From assembly GCF_015354735.1 (NCBI RefSeq), contig NZ_JACEFJ010000001.1:124001-188000 (forward strand): 64,000 nucleotides of DNA. The letters run 5' to 3'. Positions 17,054 through 26,545 of the stretch are shown piece by piece. Origin of the DNA: Pararhodonellum marinum. Its GTDB lineage: Bacteria; Bacteroidota; Bacteroidia; Cytophagales; Cyclobacteriaceae. The notes under the pieces were generated by a model that saw nothing but the letters and a program-made list of their open reading frames with translations, searched no databases and was not told the origin of the DNA. How positions within the stretch are numbered: position 1 is the first letter of the stretch; each line of letters begins with the position of its first letter. The position numbers were made by a program, and so were the translations under genes.

Positions 17054-18808
17054 ATGTTGAGAACACATACCTGTGGAGAATTGAGGATCGGAGACGTCGG
17101 AAAAAACTGCACACTTGCCGGTTGGGTACAGCGGGTCAGAAACAAAGGAGGCCTGATCTGGGTGGATTTGCGCGACCGATATGGCGTCACCCAGCTTATT
17201 TTCGAAGAAGGGTCCAGTCACAAAGAACTGATAGACACAGCCGCAGGCTTGGGTCGGGAGTTTGTGATACAAGCTGCAGGGCAGGTGATTGAAAGAACCG
17301 CCAAAAATCCCAAAATGTCTACGGGTGATATTGAAGTCAAAGTTTCAACAATAGAAGTTCTCAATCCTGCCAAAGTGCCGCCCTTCATCATTGAGGATGA
17401 TACTGATGGGGGAGAGGAACTGAGGATGAAGTACCGGTATTTAGACCTGAGAAGGGGGGTGATCAGAGAAAAACTGCAACTCAGGCACCGGATGATGCAG
17501 GAAACCAGAAAATACATGGATGCCAAGGACTTCATAGAGGTGGAGACTCCGGTGCTGATTAAATCCACCCCAGAAGGTGCCCGTGATTTTGTGGTGCCCA
17601 GCAGGGTAAATCCCGGGGAGTTTTATGCCCTTCCGCAATCCCCACAAACCTTTAAGCAACTGTTGATGGTCAGTGGGTTTGACCGGTATTTTCAGATTGT
17701 GAAATGTTTCAGGGATGAAGACCTCCGGGCCGACCGGCAACCTGAATTTACACAGATAGACTGCGAAATGTCCTTTGTGGAACAAGAAGATATTCTCCAG
17801 ACTTTTGAAGGTTTGGTCAAACACCTATTTGCCAGTGTCAAAGGGGTGGAATTGGAAGAAGTGGCCCGCATGTCATTTGCCGATGCCATGAAATATTATG
17901 GAAATGACAAGCCGGATCTCAGGTTTGGGATGAAGTTCTCGGAATTGAATGATTTGGCCCAAAACAAAGGCTTCAATGTATTCGATGCAGCTGAACTGGT
18001 TGTAGGCATCTGTGCCACAGGGGCGGGGGAATATACCCGCAAGCAGTTGGACGAATTGACCAATTGGGTCAAGCGTCCGCAGATTGGTGCCAAAGGCCTG
18101 GTCTATGTCAAATGCAATGCAGATGGCAGTTTCAAATCTTCCGTGGATAAATTTTATTCCCAGGAAGACCTCAAATCATGGGCAGACCGCATGGAGGCCC
18201 AACCTGGGGATTTGATTTTGGTGCTTTCGGGTGACAAAAATTCTACCAGAAAGCAGCTGTCCGAACTCCGGTTGAAAATGGGAGAGGATCTGGGCTTGAG
18301 AGACAGACAGGTTTTCAAACCCCTATGGGTGTTGGATTTCCCATTGCTGGAATGGGATGAAGAAAGTAAGCGCTATCATGCCATGCACCATCCCTTCACT
18401 TCTCCCAAAACGGAGGACATAGACCTACTGGAAAGTGATCCGGGTGCCGTAAGGGCCAATGCCTATGATTTGGTTATCAATGGTGTCGAGATCGGTGGTG
18501 GTTCTATCCGAATCCATGATAGAAATACCCAAAAAATGATGTTCACCCATTTGGGATTCTCGGATGAGGAAGCTCAGAAACAGTTCGGCTTTTTGATGGA
18601 GGCTTTTGAGTACGGAGCACCTCCCCATGGAGGGATTGCTTTTGGATTTGATAGGCTTTGCGCCATATTTGGCGGGTCAGATTCTATCAGAGATTACATC
18701 GCTTTCCCAAAAAACAATGCAGGAAGGGATGTGATGATCGATTCGCCCAGTACCATAGCTGAAGAGCAGCTTGGTGAACTGAGTATCAAATTGGACCTCA
18801 AAAAATAA
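17054..18808 (+). CDS. aspS: Aspartyl-tRNA synthetase
   Basis: Charges tRNA-Asp with aspartate in the cytosol. At 584 residues it is the bacterial type: an N-terminal OB anticodon-binding domain (about 1-110), a class II catalytic core with motif 2 ([18 protein letters not shown], about 218-235), an inserted GAD domain (about 290-410), and motif 3 (GIAFGFDRL, about 528-536). The start [11 protein letters not shown] is typical. It is a single-gene unit with its own -7 element. Confidence 0.97.
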   Translation: MLRTHTCGELRIGDVGKNCTLAGWVQRVRNKGGLIWVDLRDRYGVTQLIFEEGSSHKELIDTAAGLGREFVIQAAGQVIERTAKNPKMSTGDIEVKVSTIEVLNPAKVPPFIIEDDTDGGEELRMKYRYLDLRRGVIREKLQLRHRMMQETRKYMDAKDFIEVETPVLIKSTPEGARDFVVPSRVNPGEFYALPQSPQTFKQLLMVSGFDRYFQIVKCFRDEDLRADRQPEFTQIDCEMSFVEQEDILQTFEGLVKHLFASVKGVELEEVARMSFADAMKYYGNDKPDLRFGMKFSELNDLAQNKGFNVFDAAELVVGICATGAGEYTRKQLDELTNWVKRPQIGAKGLVYVKCNADGSFKSSVDKFYSQEDLKSWADRMEAQPGDLILVLSGDKNSTRKQLSELRLKMGEDLGLRDRQVFKPLWVLDFPLLEWDEESKRYHAMHHPFTSPKTEDIDLLESDPGAVRANAYDLVINGVEIGGGSIRIHDRNTQKMMFTHLGFSDEEAQKQFGFLMEAFEYGAPPHGGIAFGFDRLCAIFGGSDSIRDYIAFPKNNAGRDVMIDSPSTIAEEQLGELSIKLDLKK

Positions 18809-18951
18809 TAAATTGACCCAAGCAACCTGAATTTTGTAAAGGTTGTGTCATTCTTGGGTAAAAAGCAGGTCAGGAAATATTGCTTTGGTATTTTCTGACT
18901 TGCTTTTTTTGGGTTTAAAGGCTATATTCAAGCAATCTACCCACGATAGCC

Positions 18952-19326
18952 ATGAAAGAAAAGTACAATACCTCCCTGCATACCCTGAGCTTTATATTGG
19001 TTGTAGGCTTTTCCGCCTGGGCCCTGATAACAGGGGAGTACACATTTCAGACCATTCTTGTTTACTTATTGATAGCTGTTGCGTTTCTGGAAATGATCAG
19101 CTTGTATATGGTAGGAAGAACCTATCCAGAAAGTCATACTACATTCAAAATTGGAATTATTGCCACTTTCCTTATCTTAATCGGCATCAAATCCATGCTG
19201 CCCTCTTTTTTTGTGCCTTTAAGCGTCACCGCCTTGGCCATCAACTTTTTATATAATTTCTATGCCAATACCAAAAGGCAGAAAGGCAGCTTCAAGCGAA
19301 AAGCCAACAAAAAGCTTAAACTTTGA
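18952..19326 (+). CDS. Small four-helix membrane protein
   Basis: 124 residues with four hydrophobic segments (about 12-28, 34-53, 66-82, 84-102) and a strongly basic C-terminal tail (KRQKGSFKRKANKKLKL), which fits a cytoplasmic tail by the positive-inside rule. No domain is recognised. A longer overlapping frame beginning at 18843 has no such pattern and was discarded. It lies 143 bp after aspS. Confidence 0.65.
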   Translation: MKEKYNTSLHTLSFILVVGFSAWALITGEYTFQTILVYLLIAVAFLEMISLYMVGRTYPESHTTFKIGIIATFLILIGIKSMLPSFFVPLSVTALAINFLYNFYANTKRQKGSFKRKANKKLKL

Positions 19327-19403
19327 ATTTCCTTACACTTCCTATTGATTTAAGTCTTCCTTCGGCATGCATTTTGTTTTATGGTTGAAAAACCAACCCT
19401 ACC

Positions 19404-19898
19404 ATGAAAACGTTATTGTTAGTCCTTTTTTTGTTTAGCGCTCAAAGTTTATCCGCCCAACATAAATTAAACCGACTTGTCCAGGAAAGAGAAACCTTGC
19501 ATCAGGAATGGCAGGCCTCTGAAGAGAAGAAATCCGGTATTTTTGGCAATAGGACCAAAAAAGATATGGTGGAAACAAATCAATGGATGGAGCGCATCAT
19601 CCAAAAAGACAATCAAATCATTGCAGAGCTGGAATTGCTGAAAAACATAGAGACTACTGAAATCTCCTATCAAAAAGATGATTACAAATTCATCGCCCAA
19701 AAGCAGGAACAGGATATTGGAAAATTGAAAAGGGTGATTTTGGAAAAAGAGGAAGAAGTGGAAGGGAAGGTTGCCGAAAAAAGAACCTATGAATGGATGA
19801 CCCTGATCTTTTTTGTTTCTACACTGATTTTGGGACGCTTATATTATAAGAAAGTAAGGCCTAGCGCCCAATTTGCGGTAGAAGAGTCAGACAACTGA
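19404..19898 (+). CDS. Exported coiled-coil protein with C-terminal membrane helix
   Basis: 164 residues: a signal peptide (1-18, ending SLSAQ), a long charged helical region likely to form a coiled coil (about 20-130, rich in Glu, Lys and Gln), then a hydrophobic helix (about 133-150) followed by Lys/Arg. This suggests a periplasmic coiled coil anchored in the inner membrane. The family is not recognised. It lies between the four-helix membrane protein and two acetyltransferases on the same strand, with AT-rich gaps of 65-77 bp. Confidence 0.65.
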   Translation: MKTLLLVLFLFSAQSLSAQHKLNRLVQERETLHQEWQASEEKKSGIFGNRTKKDMVETNQWMERIIQKDNQIIAELELLKNIETTEISYQKDDYKFIAQKQEQDIGKLKRVILEKEEEVEGKVAEKRTYEWMTLIFFVSTLILGRLYYKKVRPSAQFAVEESDN

Positions 19899-19963
19899 TA
19901 TTTTAGGCTTCACATTTTGCCAAATTCTTTTTACTTTCATTCGGAAATTGTTTCTGGCAAAAT

Positions 19964-20425
19964 ATGAAAGCACTTACCCTAGTTACTTATACATCGGATC
20001 TCCAACCGTACTTTGAAGCCATCAACAAGGAATGGGTGGAAAAATATTTTGAATTGGAGCCTTTTGACATCCGACAATTGGAAAATCCCCAAGAACATAT
20101 CCTTGACAAAGGAGGTGCAATTATTTTCGCCAAAGAAGGTGACAATATTCTGGGTACGGTAGGGATTACCCCACAAGGTGATGGTGTCTTTGAAATGGTC
20201 AAAATGGGTGTCAAGCCCGAAGCGCAGGGGAAAAAAGTAGGCTTGTTTTTGGGTGAGGCTATTCTGGATATAGCCCGGCAAATGGGTGGTAAAAAAGTAA
20301 TTCTTTACAGTAGCACCAAATTGGAGAAGGCTTTAAATCTTTACCGAAAACTGGGTTTTAGGGAAATGGTTCCGGAGTGTGGGGTTTACGCCCGCTGTGA
20401 TATCAAAATGGAAATAGATCTTTAA
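19964..20425 (+). CDS. GNAT-family N-acetyltransferase
   Basis: A 153-residue acetyl-CoA-dependent acetyltransferase domain. The core reads FEMVKMGVKPEAQGKKVG, where VKPEAQGKKVG is the acetyl-CoA pyrophosphate loop (R/QxxGxG/A variant), followed by a helix and ALNLYRKLGF, the usual GNAT end motif. The substrate is unknown. A second GNAT gene starts 9 bp later, so they share a transcript. Confidence 0.85.
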   Translation: MKALTLVTYTSDLQPYFEAINKEWVEKYFELEPFDIRQLENPQEHILDKGGAIIFAKEGDNILGTVGITPQGDGVFEMVKMGVKPEAQGKKVGLFLGEAILDIARQMGGKKVILYSSTKLEKALNLYRKLGFREMVPECGVYARCDIKMEIDL

Positions 20426-20434
20426 ATTCTTCTG

Positions 20435-20884
20435 ATGAGTGATAAAATCACCATAAGAAAAGGTAGTATTGAGGAGGCCGTCTCCTTAAGCCAACAGGTA
20501 CCTGAGTTTTTCCAACCCTATTCCGAAAAGATTTATGAAGAACGCCTCAGGGGCAAGCCGCACCTGATTTTGATAGCAGAAATTGAAGGTGTGGCAGTGG
20601 GGTTTAAGGTTGGCTATCAAAAAGACGATCAGGAGATATTTTATTCATGGATGGGAGGGGTGTTGGCTACCCATAGAAGAAAGGGCATAGCCACCTTGCT
20701 GGCCAATGAACAGGAAACCTGGGCGTATTTGCAGGGTTACAAAAAAGTCCAGTTTAAGACTAGAAATTATTTGACCAAAATGATTCATTTTGGACTGAAT
20801 AGAGGCTTTATGATTAAAGAACTCTTCAAACGGGATAAAATAGAGAATTATCGGATTTTAATGGAAAAAGACTTAAAGCCCTGA
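20435..20884 (+). CDS. GNAT-family N-acetyltransferase
   Basis: 149 residues with the acetyl-CoA loop VLATHRRKGIATLL (about 75-88) and a preceding beta strand IFYSWMGGV. It differs clearly from the gene 9 bp upstream and is not a recent duplicate. The substrate is unknown. The tRNA-Leu gene begins 71 bp after its stop. Confidence 0.85.
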   Translation: MSDKITIRKGSIEEAVSLSQQVPEFFQPYSEKIYEERLRGKPHLILIAEIEGVAVGFKVGYQKDDQEIFYSWMGGVLATHRRKGIATLLANEQETWAYLQGYKKVQFKTRNYLTKMIHFGLNRGFMIKELFKRDKIENYRILMEKDLKP

Positions 20885-20955
20885 ATTTTTGGCTTGAATT
20901 CAAAACCGATTTGCATCGCACAAAATTACTTTCTACTTTTGCATTCCCACAGCCT

Positions 20956-21038
20956 GCGCACGTGGTGAAACTGGTAGACACGCCATCTTGAGGGGGTGGT
21001 GCCCTCCGGGCATGGAAGTTCGAGTCTTCTCGTGCGCA
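20956..21038 (+). tRNA. tRNA-Leu, anticodon GAG
   Basis: An 83-nt class II tRNA. The acceptor stem is GCGCACG/CGTGCGC with A73 as discriminator. The anticodon arm CCATC-TTGAGGG-GGTGG gives anticodon GAG (reads CUC/CUU). The long variable arm TGCCC-TCC-GGGCA is typical of Leu. The T arm is GGAAG-TTCGAGT-CTTCT. CCA is not encoded. A terminator follows after 2 bp. Confidence 0.96.
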
Positions 21039-21040
21039 CA

Positions 21041-21072
21041 AAGCTCCAAGGTTTCCTTGGGGCTTTTTTTTT
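21041..21072 (+). terminator. Intrinsic terminator of tRNA-Leu
   Basis: AAGCTCCAAGG (21041-21051), loop TTT, then CCTTGGGGCTT (21055-21065): an 11-bp stem with one G-T pair, followed by about nine T. Confidence 0.92.
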
Positions 21073-21239
21073 GGCTTATGCATTCAATAACTGCTTACAA
21101 GCAGAGGTATATTTTTCCCAATTCATGTTTATAAAATGCCTGGGTACATTTCACATAATGGATTTTCCAAAACAGTTTTTCCAGATAAATATCAGATATT
21201 GTTGGGCATATCAAATGAAAATGAAAACTAATCCAGAAC

Positions 21240-21803
21240 ATGAAACACTATCACCACTTCTACACCGGAAAAATTTTGTTTGTCATTCTCTTTCTGATTA
21301 TGGGAGTTTTCCATGAATCCGCTGCGCAAATTGCCCATTTTCCAATTGTGCAGAATTATGGAGGAATCTATGAAATTCCGGAGGCTGAAGAAATGCCTGA
21401 TCCTTCAGAAAACTATAAGATCATCATAGATTTGGTGAGTGGTGAAGAGGATCCAAAAGCAATCAATGCCATGGTGGACAATATCGCGAGGATGATGAAT
21501 TTACATGGATTGGCGGGGGTGCCTAGTGAAAACATTCAGGTGAAAATAGCCATTCATGGGAAGGCTATTTTTTCTATTCTCAATGACAGAAAATACACAG
21601 AACTTTTTGGAGTACCTAATCCAAATCTCCCCGTTTACCATGAATTGAGGAAGGCTGGTGCAGAGGTTTATGTCTGTGGCCAATCCCTTTTGGCAAGGGA
21701 CATGCAAACCACCGATATTGATGAAAATGCTACCCTGGCTTTGTCCATGTTGACTACCTTGAGCAAATACGTCCCCAAGGGTTACATGCTACTTCGTTTT
21801 TAG
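21240..21803 (+). CDS. Exported DsrE-family protein
   Basis: 187 residues with a signal peptide (about 1-29, ending ESAAQ) and a DsrE/DsrF-like sulfur-relay fold (about 55-187): YKIIIDLVSG, VKIAIHGKAIFSIL, then KAGAEVYVCGQSL with the single conserved Cys at the usual active position, then a C-terminal helix and YVPKGYMLL. Periplasmic members of this fold are common in Bacteroidota, and their function is mostly unknown. The end overlaps by 4 bp the end of the convergent metalloprotease gene. Confidence 0.82.
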   Translation: MKHYHHFYTGKILFVILFLIMGVFHESAAQIAHFPIVQNYGGIYEIPEAEEMPDPSENYKIIIDLVSGEEDPKAINAMVDNIARMMNLHGLAGVPSENIQVKIAIHGKAIFSILNDRKYTELFGVPNPNLPVYHELRKAGAEVYVCGQSLLARDMQTTDIDENATLALSMLTTLSKYVPKGYMLLRF

Positions 21804-24253
21804 GGTTCCAGATGGTTACAATACATCAGATCTGAATTCCCAATAGGAGCCCCGTCCGGTACCCGCTGAGGTGTGTTGGGTTGGATTTCTTCTGGAAGTC
21901 TCAAAAAGGAAGTAATTTTTCCACTTAGGAAATCCCTGTGGTCTTCCTTTACAATGTCCTGTTCAATACCTTTTTTCACGTTTTTGTCAATTGGCTGAAA
22001 ACCATTCAACATCCTATTCAATTGTCCCCTTGCCGTTGCCCTTACCGTACCGCCTGCACTTTGATCCTTAGCGAGGGAAATCAGTTTTTCCACATAAATC
22101 CGCTCAGAAGTCAATTTATAGGCCTCTCTGTAACCTTCTTCCCAATCGCTGTTGATGATGCCGTTATTGAGTGCTTCAAGGACTCTTTGAAAAGAGGGCA
22201 GAGTGGCATCCGCTAAGTTTTGCTGATAGAGCCTGTTGGCCCTGCTGGGTTCCAGAATAAGGGATAAGGTGAGGTCAATGATGTTCTCGGCGGCAGCAAC
22301 GGGGTCAAAATTGAGTCCGTTTTGGCTTGAAAAACTTTCTCTCGTCCTGTTAAAACCAAATGGTTTTGGCGGGATGAGCGCAAGGACATGTGCGGGGATT
22401 TCCAATTGATCCGGTGCTATGGTTTTCATCAGCAGGGAAAGGGCTGCCATCTGTTGCTCGGCGGGTACCGGAGACATTGGGGTCTGATTATCCCCCTTGA
22501 CCTGATAGCGGTAGTCCACACCGCCGATGAGTTTGGAGGTGGCTTCCACTTGGTAGCGGTGCATGAGATACAGGGGCACCAAAACCTCCTCCAAACTGGC
22601 CACAGGGTATCCTTGAGGGATGGCATTTAAGCCAAAAGTTTTCAGTTTTTCTTTTCTAATGGCCAACATGCGGTCCAATTCTTCGTAAGGCAATTCGCCA
22701 TTGTCCCATAAATGGGCCCTGGGATGACTTCCTGAGGTACTTCGGGCATCCCGATCAGAGATGAATTCGAGTCCCTCTGCATAGGTGTCCTCCAGAATTT
22801 TATTCAATGCTTCAGCTTCATTTTCATCCACATCAAACTGGGCATACCCATATTTAATGGCCCATTTGTCCCATTCCCCGATTTTTTGGTCATAGGCCTC
22901 TGATAAATCCAGCTCTCCGTTTCGATCCATTTTAATCAATGGATAGGGGTAATCCATGACCGAAGTTCTGCCTCCTGCTGAAGTGGCGTAGCTATGGGAA
23001 ATCCCTAAGGTATGCCCGATTTCATGCGCGGACAGTTGTCTCAATCTGTCGAGGGCCAATTCCAACATCCTGGGATCAGCTGGCTTGCCATCTTCAAAAG
23101 GCTGAATTAAACCTTGGGCAATGAGGTAGTCCTGACGGACCCGCAATGAACCTAAAGAAACATGGCCTTTGATGATTTCTCCGGTTCTGGGATCCCTGAC
23201 AGAGGCCCCATAAGACCACCCCCTGGTAGAGCGGTGTACCCACTGAATCATGTTGAATCTCACATCCAAAGGGTCAGCTCCCTCAGGAAGCAATTCTACC
23301 CGAAAAGCATCCTTGAATCCTGCAAATTCGAAAGCTTCTTTCCACCAATTACCCCCTTCCAGCAAGGCAGACCTCACCGGTTCCGGAGTACCGCGGTCCA
23401 AGTAATATACGATCGGTTCCACAGGTTCGGAAAGAATGAGTTCAGGGTTTTTTTTCTCCAACCTATGGCGGGAAATAAATCGCTTGACAATATCCTGGTC
23501 TATAGGGGTGGCGAAATCCATGTAGGTGATACCAAAGTACCCCGCTCTTGGGTCAAATTGCCTCGGCTTGTATTGGTCATCCGGCAATTCAATGAAAGAA
23601 TGTCTTTGCCTTACCGTGACTGCCTGGGGAGTTGGCGTGACAGATCTCAAATAAGCTCCCTTGGCATCTCCTGTCAGCGTGATGATCGTTTCTACCTCGG
23701 TATTCTTTGGGAAATTCTTGACCATTGGGAAATACAAAGCAGACCTGCTGCCATCTAGCTTGTAACTTCCTTGATTGTTTCTTCCTAAGGCACCCGAAAC
23801 ATCATGGGCATCTTGAAGAAAAAAGCCAGTGGCCTCAATCAAAAACTTGCCATTATCCTGAGATTGGATGTCAAATCCCCACAGCACTGACTCAGCAAAG
23901 GCTTCCTGAACGGACTTGGCCTCATCGGGATTATCTGTAACTGCTCTAAAATCCAGGTTTTTATGGAAAAGCAATATTTTGCTTCCTGCCTTTCTGAATT
24001 CCACCACCCTGGTGTTACCGAGTTGACCCCGATCCAGTCCGATGTCATTGGAACCTACACCTGTGATCAAGGAATTGACATAAAGAAATTCCTGATCCAG
24101 CCGATCGATTTCTAGAAAAATCTTGCCTTGAGGTTCGTCTACAAAAAGGGAAATAAATCCCTCCTTGTATTCCCGGTTTTGTTCTTTTTCGGATTGTGCA
24201 AGTAAGCCATGAAAACAAAGCAATAGACAACAAAAGGTAAATGTATTCTTCAT
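21800..24253 (-). CDS. Large exported zinc-dependent metalloprotease (DUF5117/DUF4953 type)
   Basis: 817 residues from ATG 24253, chosen because MKNTFTFCCLLLCFHGLLAQ is a good signal peptide; an ATG six codons earlier is less suitable. The active site HEIGHTLGISH (H410, E411, H414, H420) is the extended metzincin zinc motif, and SVMDYPYP shortly after is the Met-turn. N-terminal regions correspond to DUF5118/DUF5117-like domains of this Bacteroidota family. It is probably periplasmic or outer-membrane associated, with an unknown substrate. The gene is monocistronic and convergent with the DsrE-like gene. Confidence 0.88.
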   Translation of the reverse strand: MKNTFTFCCLLLCFHGLLAQSEKEQNREYKEGFISLFVDEPQGKIFLEIDRLDQEFLYVNSLITGVGSNDIGLDRGQLGNTRVVEFRKAGSKILLFHKNLDFRAVTDNPDEAKSVQEAFAESVLWGFDIQSQDNGKFLIEATGFFLQDAHDVSGALGRNNQGSYKLDGSRSALYFPMVKNFPKNTEVETIITLTGDAKGAYLRSVTPTPQAVTVRQRHSFIELPDDQYKPRQFDPRAGYFGITYMDFATPIDQDIVKRFISRHRLEKKNPELILSEPVEPIVYYLDRGTPEPVRSALLEGGNWWKEAFEFAGFKDAFRVELLPEGADPLDVRFNMIQWVHRSTRGWSYGASVRDPRTGEIIKGHVSLGSLRVRQDYLIAQGLIQPFEDGKPADPRMLELALDRLRQLSAHEIGHTLGISHSYATSAGGRTSVMDYPYPLIKMDRNGELDLSEAYDQKIGEWDKWAIKYGYAQFDVDENEAEALNKILEDTYAEGLEFISDRDARSTSGSHPRAHLWDNGELPYEELDRMLAIRKEKLKTFGLNAIPQGYPVASLEEVLVPLYLMHRYQVEATSKLIGGVDYRYQVKGDNQTPMSPVPAEQQMAALSLLMKTIAPDQLEIPAHVLALIPPKPFGFNRTRESFSSQNGLNFDPVAAAENIIDLTLSLILEPSRANRLYQQNLADATLPSFQRVLEALNNGIINSDWEEGYREAYKLTSERIYVEKLISLAKDQSAGGTVRATARGQLNRMLNGFQPIDKNVKKGIEQDIVKEDHRDFLSGKITSFLRLPEEIQPNTPQRVPDGAPIGNSDLMYCNHLEP

Positions 24254-24271
24254 AAGGAGGAGTTGGTGCAA

Positions 24272-24650
24272 ACTTTTTCAAATTAAGTAAATTGGGCTTT
24301 ATAGAAGAACCGATGATGTAATATTTTTGAATGATGGTTTTCTAGTTTGATAATACTGGTAAAAAATTTTCTGCATTTTGAATTCCCTTCGCAATTGACC
24401 GATGACCGATAACTTTTACTTCACCAATAAGAGGGGATGCTTTGCTGGCCTAAACTAATTTGCCTTAAAACAAACTAAATCAGTTGAATTCTGTGAGACA
24501 AAGCATAGAGGATTTTGCGTCAACAGGTTCGTTTTTTACAATTCGATCATCCTGTAATTTGGAGATTTTTGTAAAAACGTCATGGTGAAAGATTCTTTCA
24601 GAAATATCCAAGAATTAATCCCCAAAAATTTTATTTATTTGTTTTTTTTA
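24272..24650. other. Intergenic region between metalloprotease and mscL
   Basis: No gene seen. ATGCTTTG (about 24438) and CAAAGCAT (about 24503) form an 8-bp inverted repeat about 60 bp apart. The rest is AT-rich and should hold the metalloprotease promoter. Confidence 0.5.
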
Positions 24651-24658
24651 TATCTTTG
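24651..24658 (+). promoter_or_regulatory. -7 element of the mscL promoter
   Basis: TATCTTTG, an exact TAnnTTTG match and identical to the aspS box, 24 bp before the mscL ATG. No clear -33 TTTG is seen at 17-23 bp. Confidence 0.55.
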
Positions 24659-24682
24659 AAATGGTTTCTAACAAAATAATAT

Positions 24683-25099
24683 ATGGGTTTTATCAAAGAA
24701 TTTAAAGAATTTGCGGTTAAAGGCAATGTAGTTGACTTGGCTGTAGCAGTCATTATAGGTGGTGCATTTGGAAGAATTGTCACCTCCTTTGTGGCTGATA
24801 TTGTCATGCCTCCAATTGGTTTGTTACTTGGAGGAATGGATTTTGCAGATTTAAGGATGATACTTCAGGATGCCTATGTGGATGCTTCAGGTACTGAAAT
24901 ACCCGAAGTTTCCATCAACTATGGTGCTTTTATCAAAGTGGTGGTAGATTTTCTCATTATCGCCTTCGTTATTTTCTTAGCTATCAAGGGTATCAATAAC
25001 CTAAAGAGAAAAGAAGAAGCTGCACCAGCCGCTCCGCCTGCCCCTACTAATGAAGAAGTGTTGTTGACTGAAATAAGAGATTTATTGAAAACAAAATAA
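24683..25099 (+). CDS. mscL: Large-conductance mechanosensitive channel
   Basis: A pentameric inner-membrane tension-gated emergency valve against hypo-osmotic shock. 138 residues: N-terminal amphipathic helix ([15 protein letters not shown]), TM1 with [17 protein letters not shown] (the pore constriction), periplasmic loop, TM2 (about 92-112), an Ala/Pro-rich linker (AAPAAPPAP), and a C-terminal helix. The length is normal. Monocistronic, with a shared bidirectional terminator downstream. Confidence 0.96.
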   Translation: MGFIKEFKEFAVKGNVVDLAVAVIIGGAFGRIVTSFVADIVMPPIGLLLGGMDFADLRMILQDAYVDASGTEIPEVSINYGAFIKVVVDFLIIAFVIFLAIKGINNLKRKEEAAPAAPPAPTNEEVLLTEIRDLLKTK

Positions 25100-25163
25100 T
25101 TGAAAATACATCATATTGGTTATTCGTTTTGCCACTAACCCTGTATTCTTCTTGAAACGGGTT

Positions 25164-25246
25164 GGAAGTCCGAAGTCGGAAGTCCCCCGCCTGGTCGTAG
25201 GGCAGGCACGCGAGTATTCGGGCAAGCCCGCCTGTAGACGGACAGG
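25164..25246. repeat. GC-rich hairpin block, likely an interspersed repeat
   Basis: A GC-rich island in an AT-rich gap. It opens with three heptamers (GGAAGTC, CGAAGTC, GGAAGTC at 25164-25184). It also contains CGGGC-AA-GCCCG (25219-25230) and CCTGT-AGACGG-ACAGG (25231-25246). Composition and internal symmetry differ sharply from the surroundings and suggest a mobile-type interspersed repeat. Only one copy is in the window. An apparent ORF across it (25116-25391) looks spurious. Confidence 0.5.
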
Positions 25247-25431
25247 GATGTACTGGACATTTCAGTTTGGTGGCGAGAATAATATTGAATTACCATTTTA
25301 CTGGCATTATTCCGTACATACATGTACATCTTTTATCCTATTGCTTATCAAGCTATCATTTGAAACCAGTAGAATAAGATATTTATTATAGATATGTACA
25401 GATATTGATCTAGGGATTAGCAATCCACCCA

Positions 25432-25483
25432 GGTAAAAGAGATAAAAAAAACGGCTATTGCCGTTTTTTTTATCTCTTTTACC
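25432..25483. terminator. Perfect 24-bp bidirectional terminator between mscL and ddl
   Basis: The arm 25432-25455 (GGTAAAAGA then GAT, eight A, CGGC) is perfectly complementary to 25460-25483, with a TATT loop. The A8/T8 tracts next to the CGGC/GCCG core supply a U-run in either direction, so it serves mscL (plus) and ddl (minus). Confidence 0.93.
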
Positions 25484-25498
25484 GCTACCAATTAAAAT

Positions 25499-26482
25499 TC
25501 AAAACATTTCTTCAATCAACTCTGTGTAGAATTCTTGTATTGGCTTTCCAATGGCTTTTACTTGTTGGGAAATCAAGCTGGTTTCGGTTTGCCCAGGGAC
25601 AGTATTGATCTCGATAAAATAAAAATTTCCGGTATCCTTTTCCAAGAAATAATCCATCCTGACAGCCCCTTTACAATTGAGTTTTTCATAGACGGACTTT
25701 GCAATTTTGCTCACTCGGTTTACTTCTCTCTCATCCATTCTACCTGGGGTAATTTCTTCCGTGACTCCCGGGGTATATTTTGCTTCAAAATCAAAAAATT
25801 CCTTGGAGCTAACGATTTCCGTAGCAGGCAACACCGTTATTTTTCCTTTGGATTTAAAAACGCCTATTGAAAACTCCCTGCCAGAAACAAATTCTTCTAC
25901 CAACACCTGATTGTCCTCCCTAAAGGCTTGATCTAAGGCATCTTGTAGATCTTGTTCACTTTTTACTTTGCTCATTCCAATGCTACTTCCTCCATTGTTG
26001 GGTTTGACAAAATAGGGAAGGCGCAGCTTTTCAAGAATTTCCTGGTGATTTGCAGGTGTATTGGCAAAAAGCTGCAAGGATTTGGCTACATGCAATTCAG
26101 GAATCTCCTGTACAATCGCTTTGGTATATCCTTTATTCATCGTAATGGCGGAGGTCAATGCATCACAGGTGGTGTAAGGCAGCCCGATCATATCAAAATA
26201 TCCAGCTAGCTTGCCATCTTCTCCAGGTGACCCGTGGAGAATATTGAATACACCGTCAAAGCTGATTTTTTGTCCATCCACGAGGATAGAAAAGTCATTG
26301 AGGTCCACGGGAATTTGGTCCCCTTTTCCATTGATATGGTGCCAGTTTCCCTTGCTGATGATGACCTTAAATAACTCATAGCGGGATTGATCGATAAACT
26401 TTTCCACCACAGCGGCACTTTTTAAGGAAACCACGGACTCACCTGTAAATCCACCGGTTACCAATGCAATTTTTCTTCTCAT
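25499..26482 (-). CDS. ddl: D-alanine--D-alanine ligase
   Basis: An ATP-grasp enzyme joining two D-Ala for peptidoglycan precursors. 327 residues from ATG 26482 (MRRKIALVTGG); the frame could extend to a TTG at 26491, but that codon overlaps a -7 box. ATP-grasp motifs: LHGSPGEDG (about 82-90), VKPNNGGSSIGMSKV (about 161-175), EEF and EFSIGV, then FIEINTVPGQT with the metal-binding Glu/Asn. It ends 15 bp from the bidirectional terminator. The upstream sequence suggests a leaderless mRNA. Confidence 0.95.
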   Translation of the reverse strand: MRRKIALVTGGFTGESVVSLKSAAVVEKFIDQSRYELFKVIISKGNWHHINGKGDQIPVDLNDFSILVDGQKISFDGVFNILHGSPGEDGKLAGYFDMIGLPYTTCDALTSAITMNKGYTKAIVQEIPELHVAKSLQLFANTPANHQEILEKLRLPYFVKPNNGGSSIGMSKVKSEQDLQDALDQAFREDNQVLVEEFVSGREFSIGVFKSKGKITVLPATEIVSSKEFFDFEAKYTPGVTEEITPGRMDEREVNRVSKIAKSVYEKLNCKGAVRMDYFLEKDTGNFYFIEINTVPGQTETSLISQQVKAIGKPIQEFYTELIEEMF

Positions 26483-26488
26483 ATCCCG

Positions 26489-26496
26489 CAAAGGTA
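26489..26496 (-). promoter_or_regulatory. -7 element directly upstream of ddl
   Basis: On the minus strand TACCTTTG is followed by six bases (CGGGAT) and then the ddl ATG. Initiation 4-7 nt after the box would put the first transcribed base at or next to the A of ATG. Confidence 0.5.
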
Positions 26497-26545
26497 AAAT
26501 GAAATGCTTTTATTTTTTGATTTTCAAGGAGGAAATTCTTGCCTT

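Noticed and set aside
18843-19256. Plus-strand ORF of 137 codons overlapping 18952-19326
   Set aside because: The other frame has four regular membrane helices and a basic tail; this one has an irregular, Cys/His-rich composition typical of a shadow frame.
20956-21240. tRNA-Leu as an integration site for a mobile element
   Set aside because: No integrase, no duplicated tRNA 3' end, and only a terminator and an ordinary exported protein gene follow.
25116-25391. Plus-strand ORF of 91 codons after mscL
   Set aside because: It crosses the GC-rich hairpin block and has no recognisable protein features.
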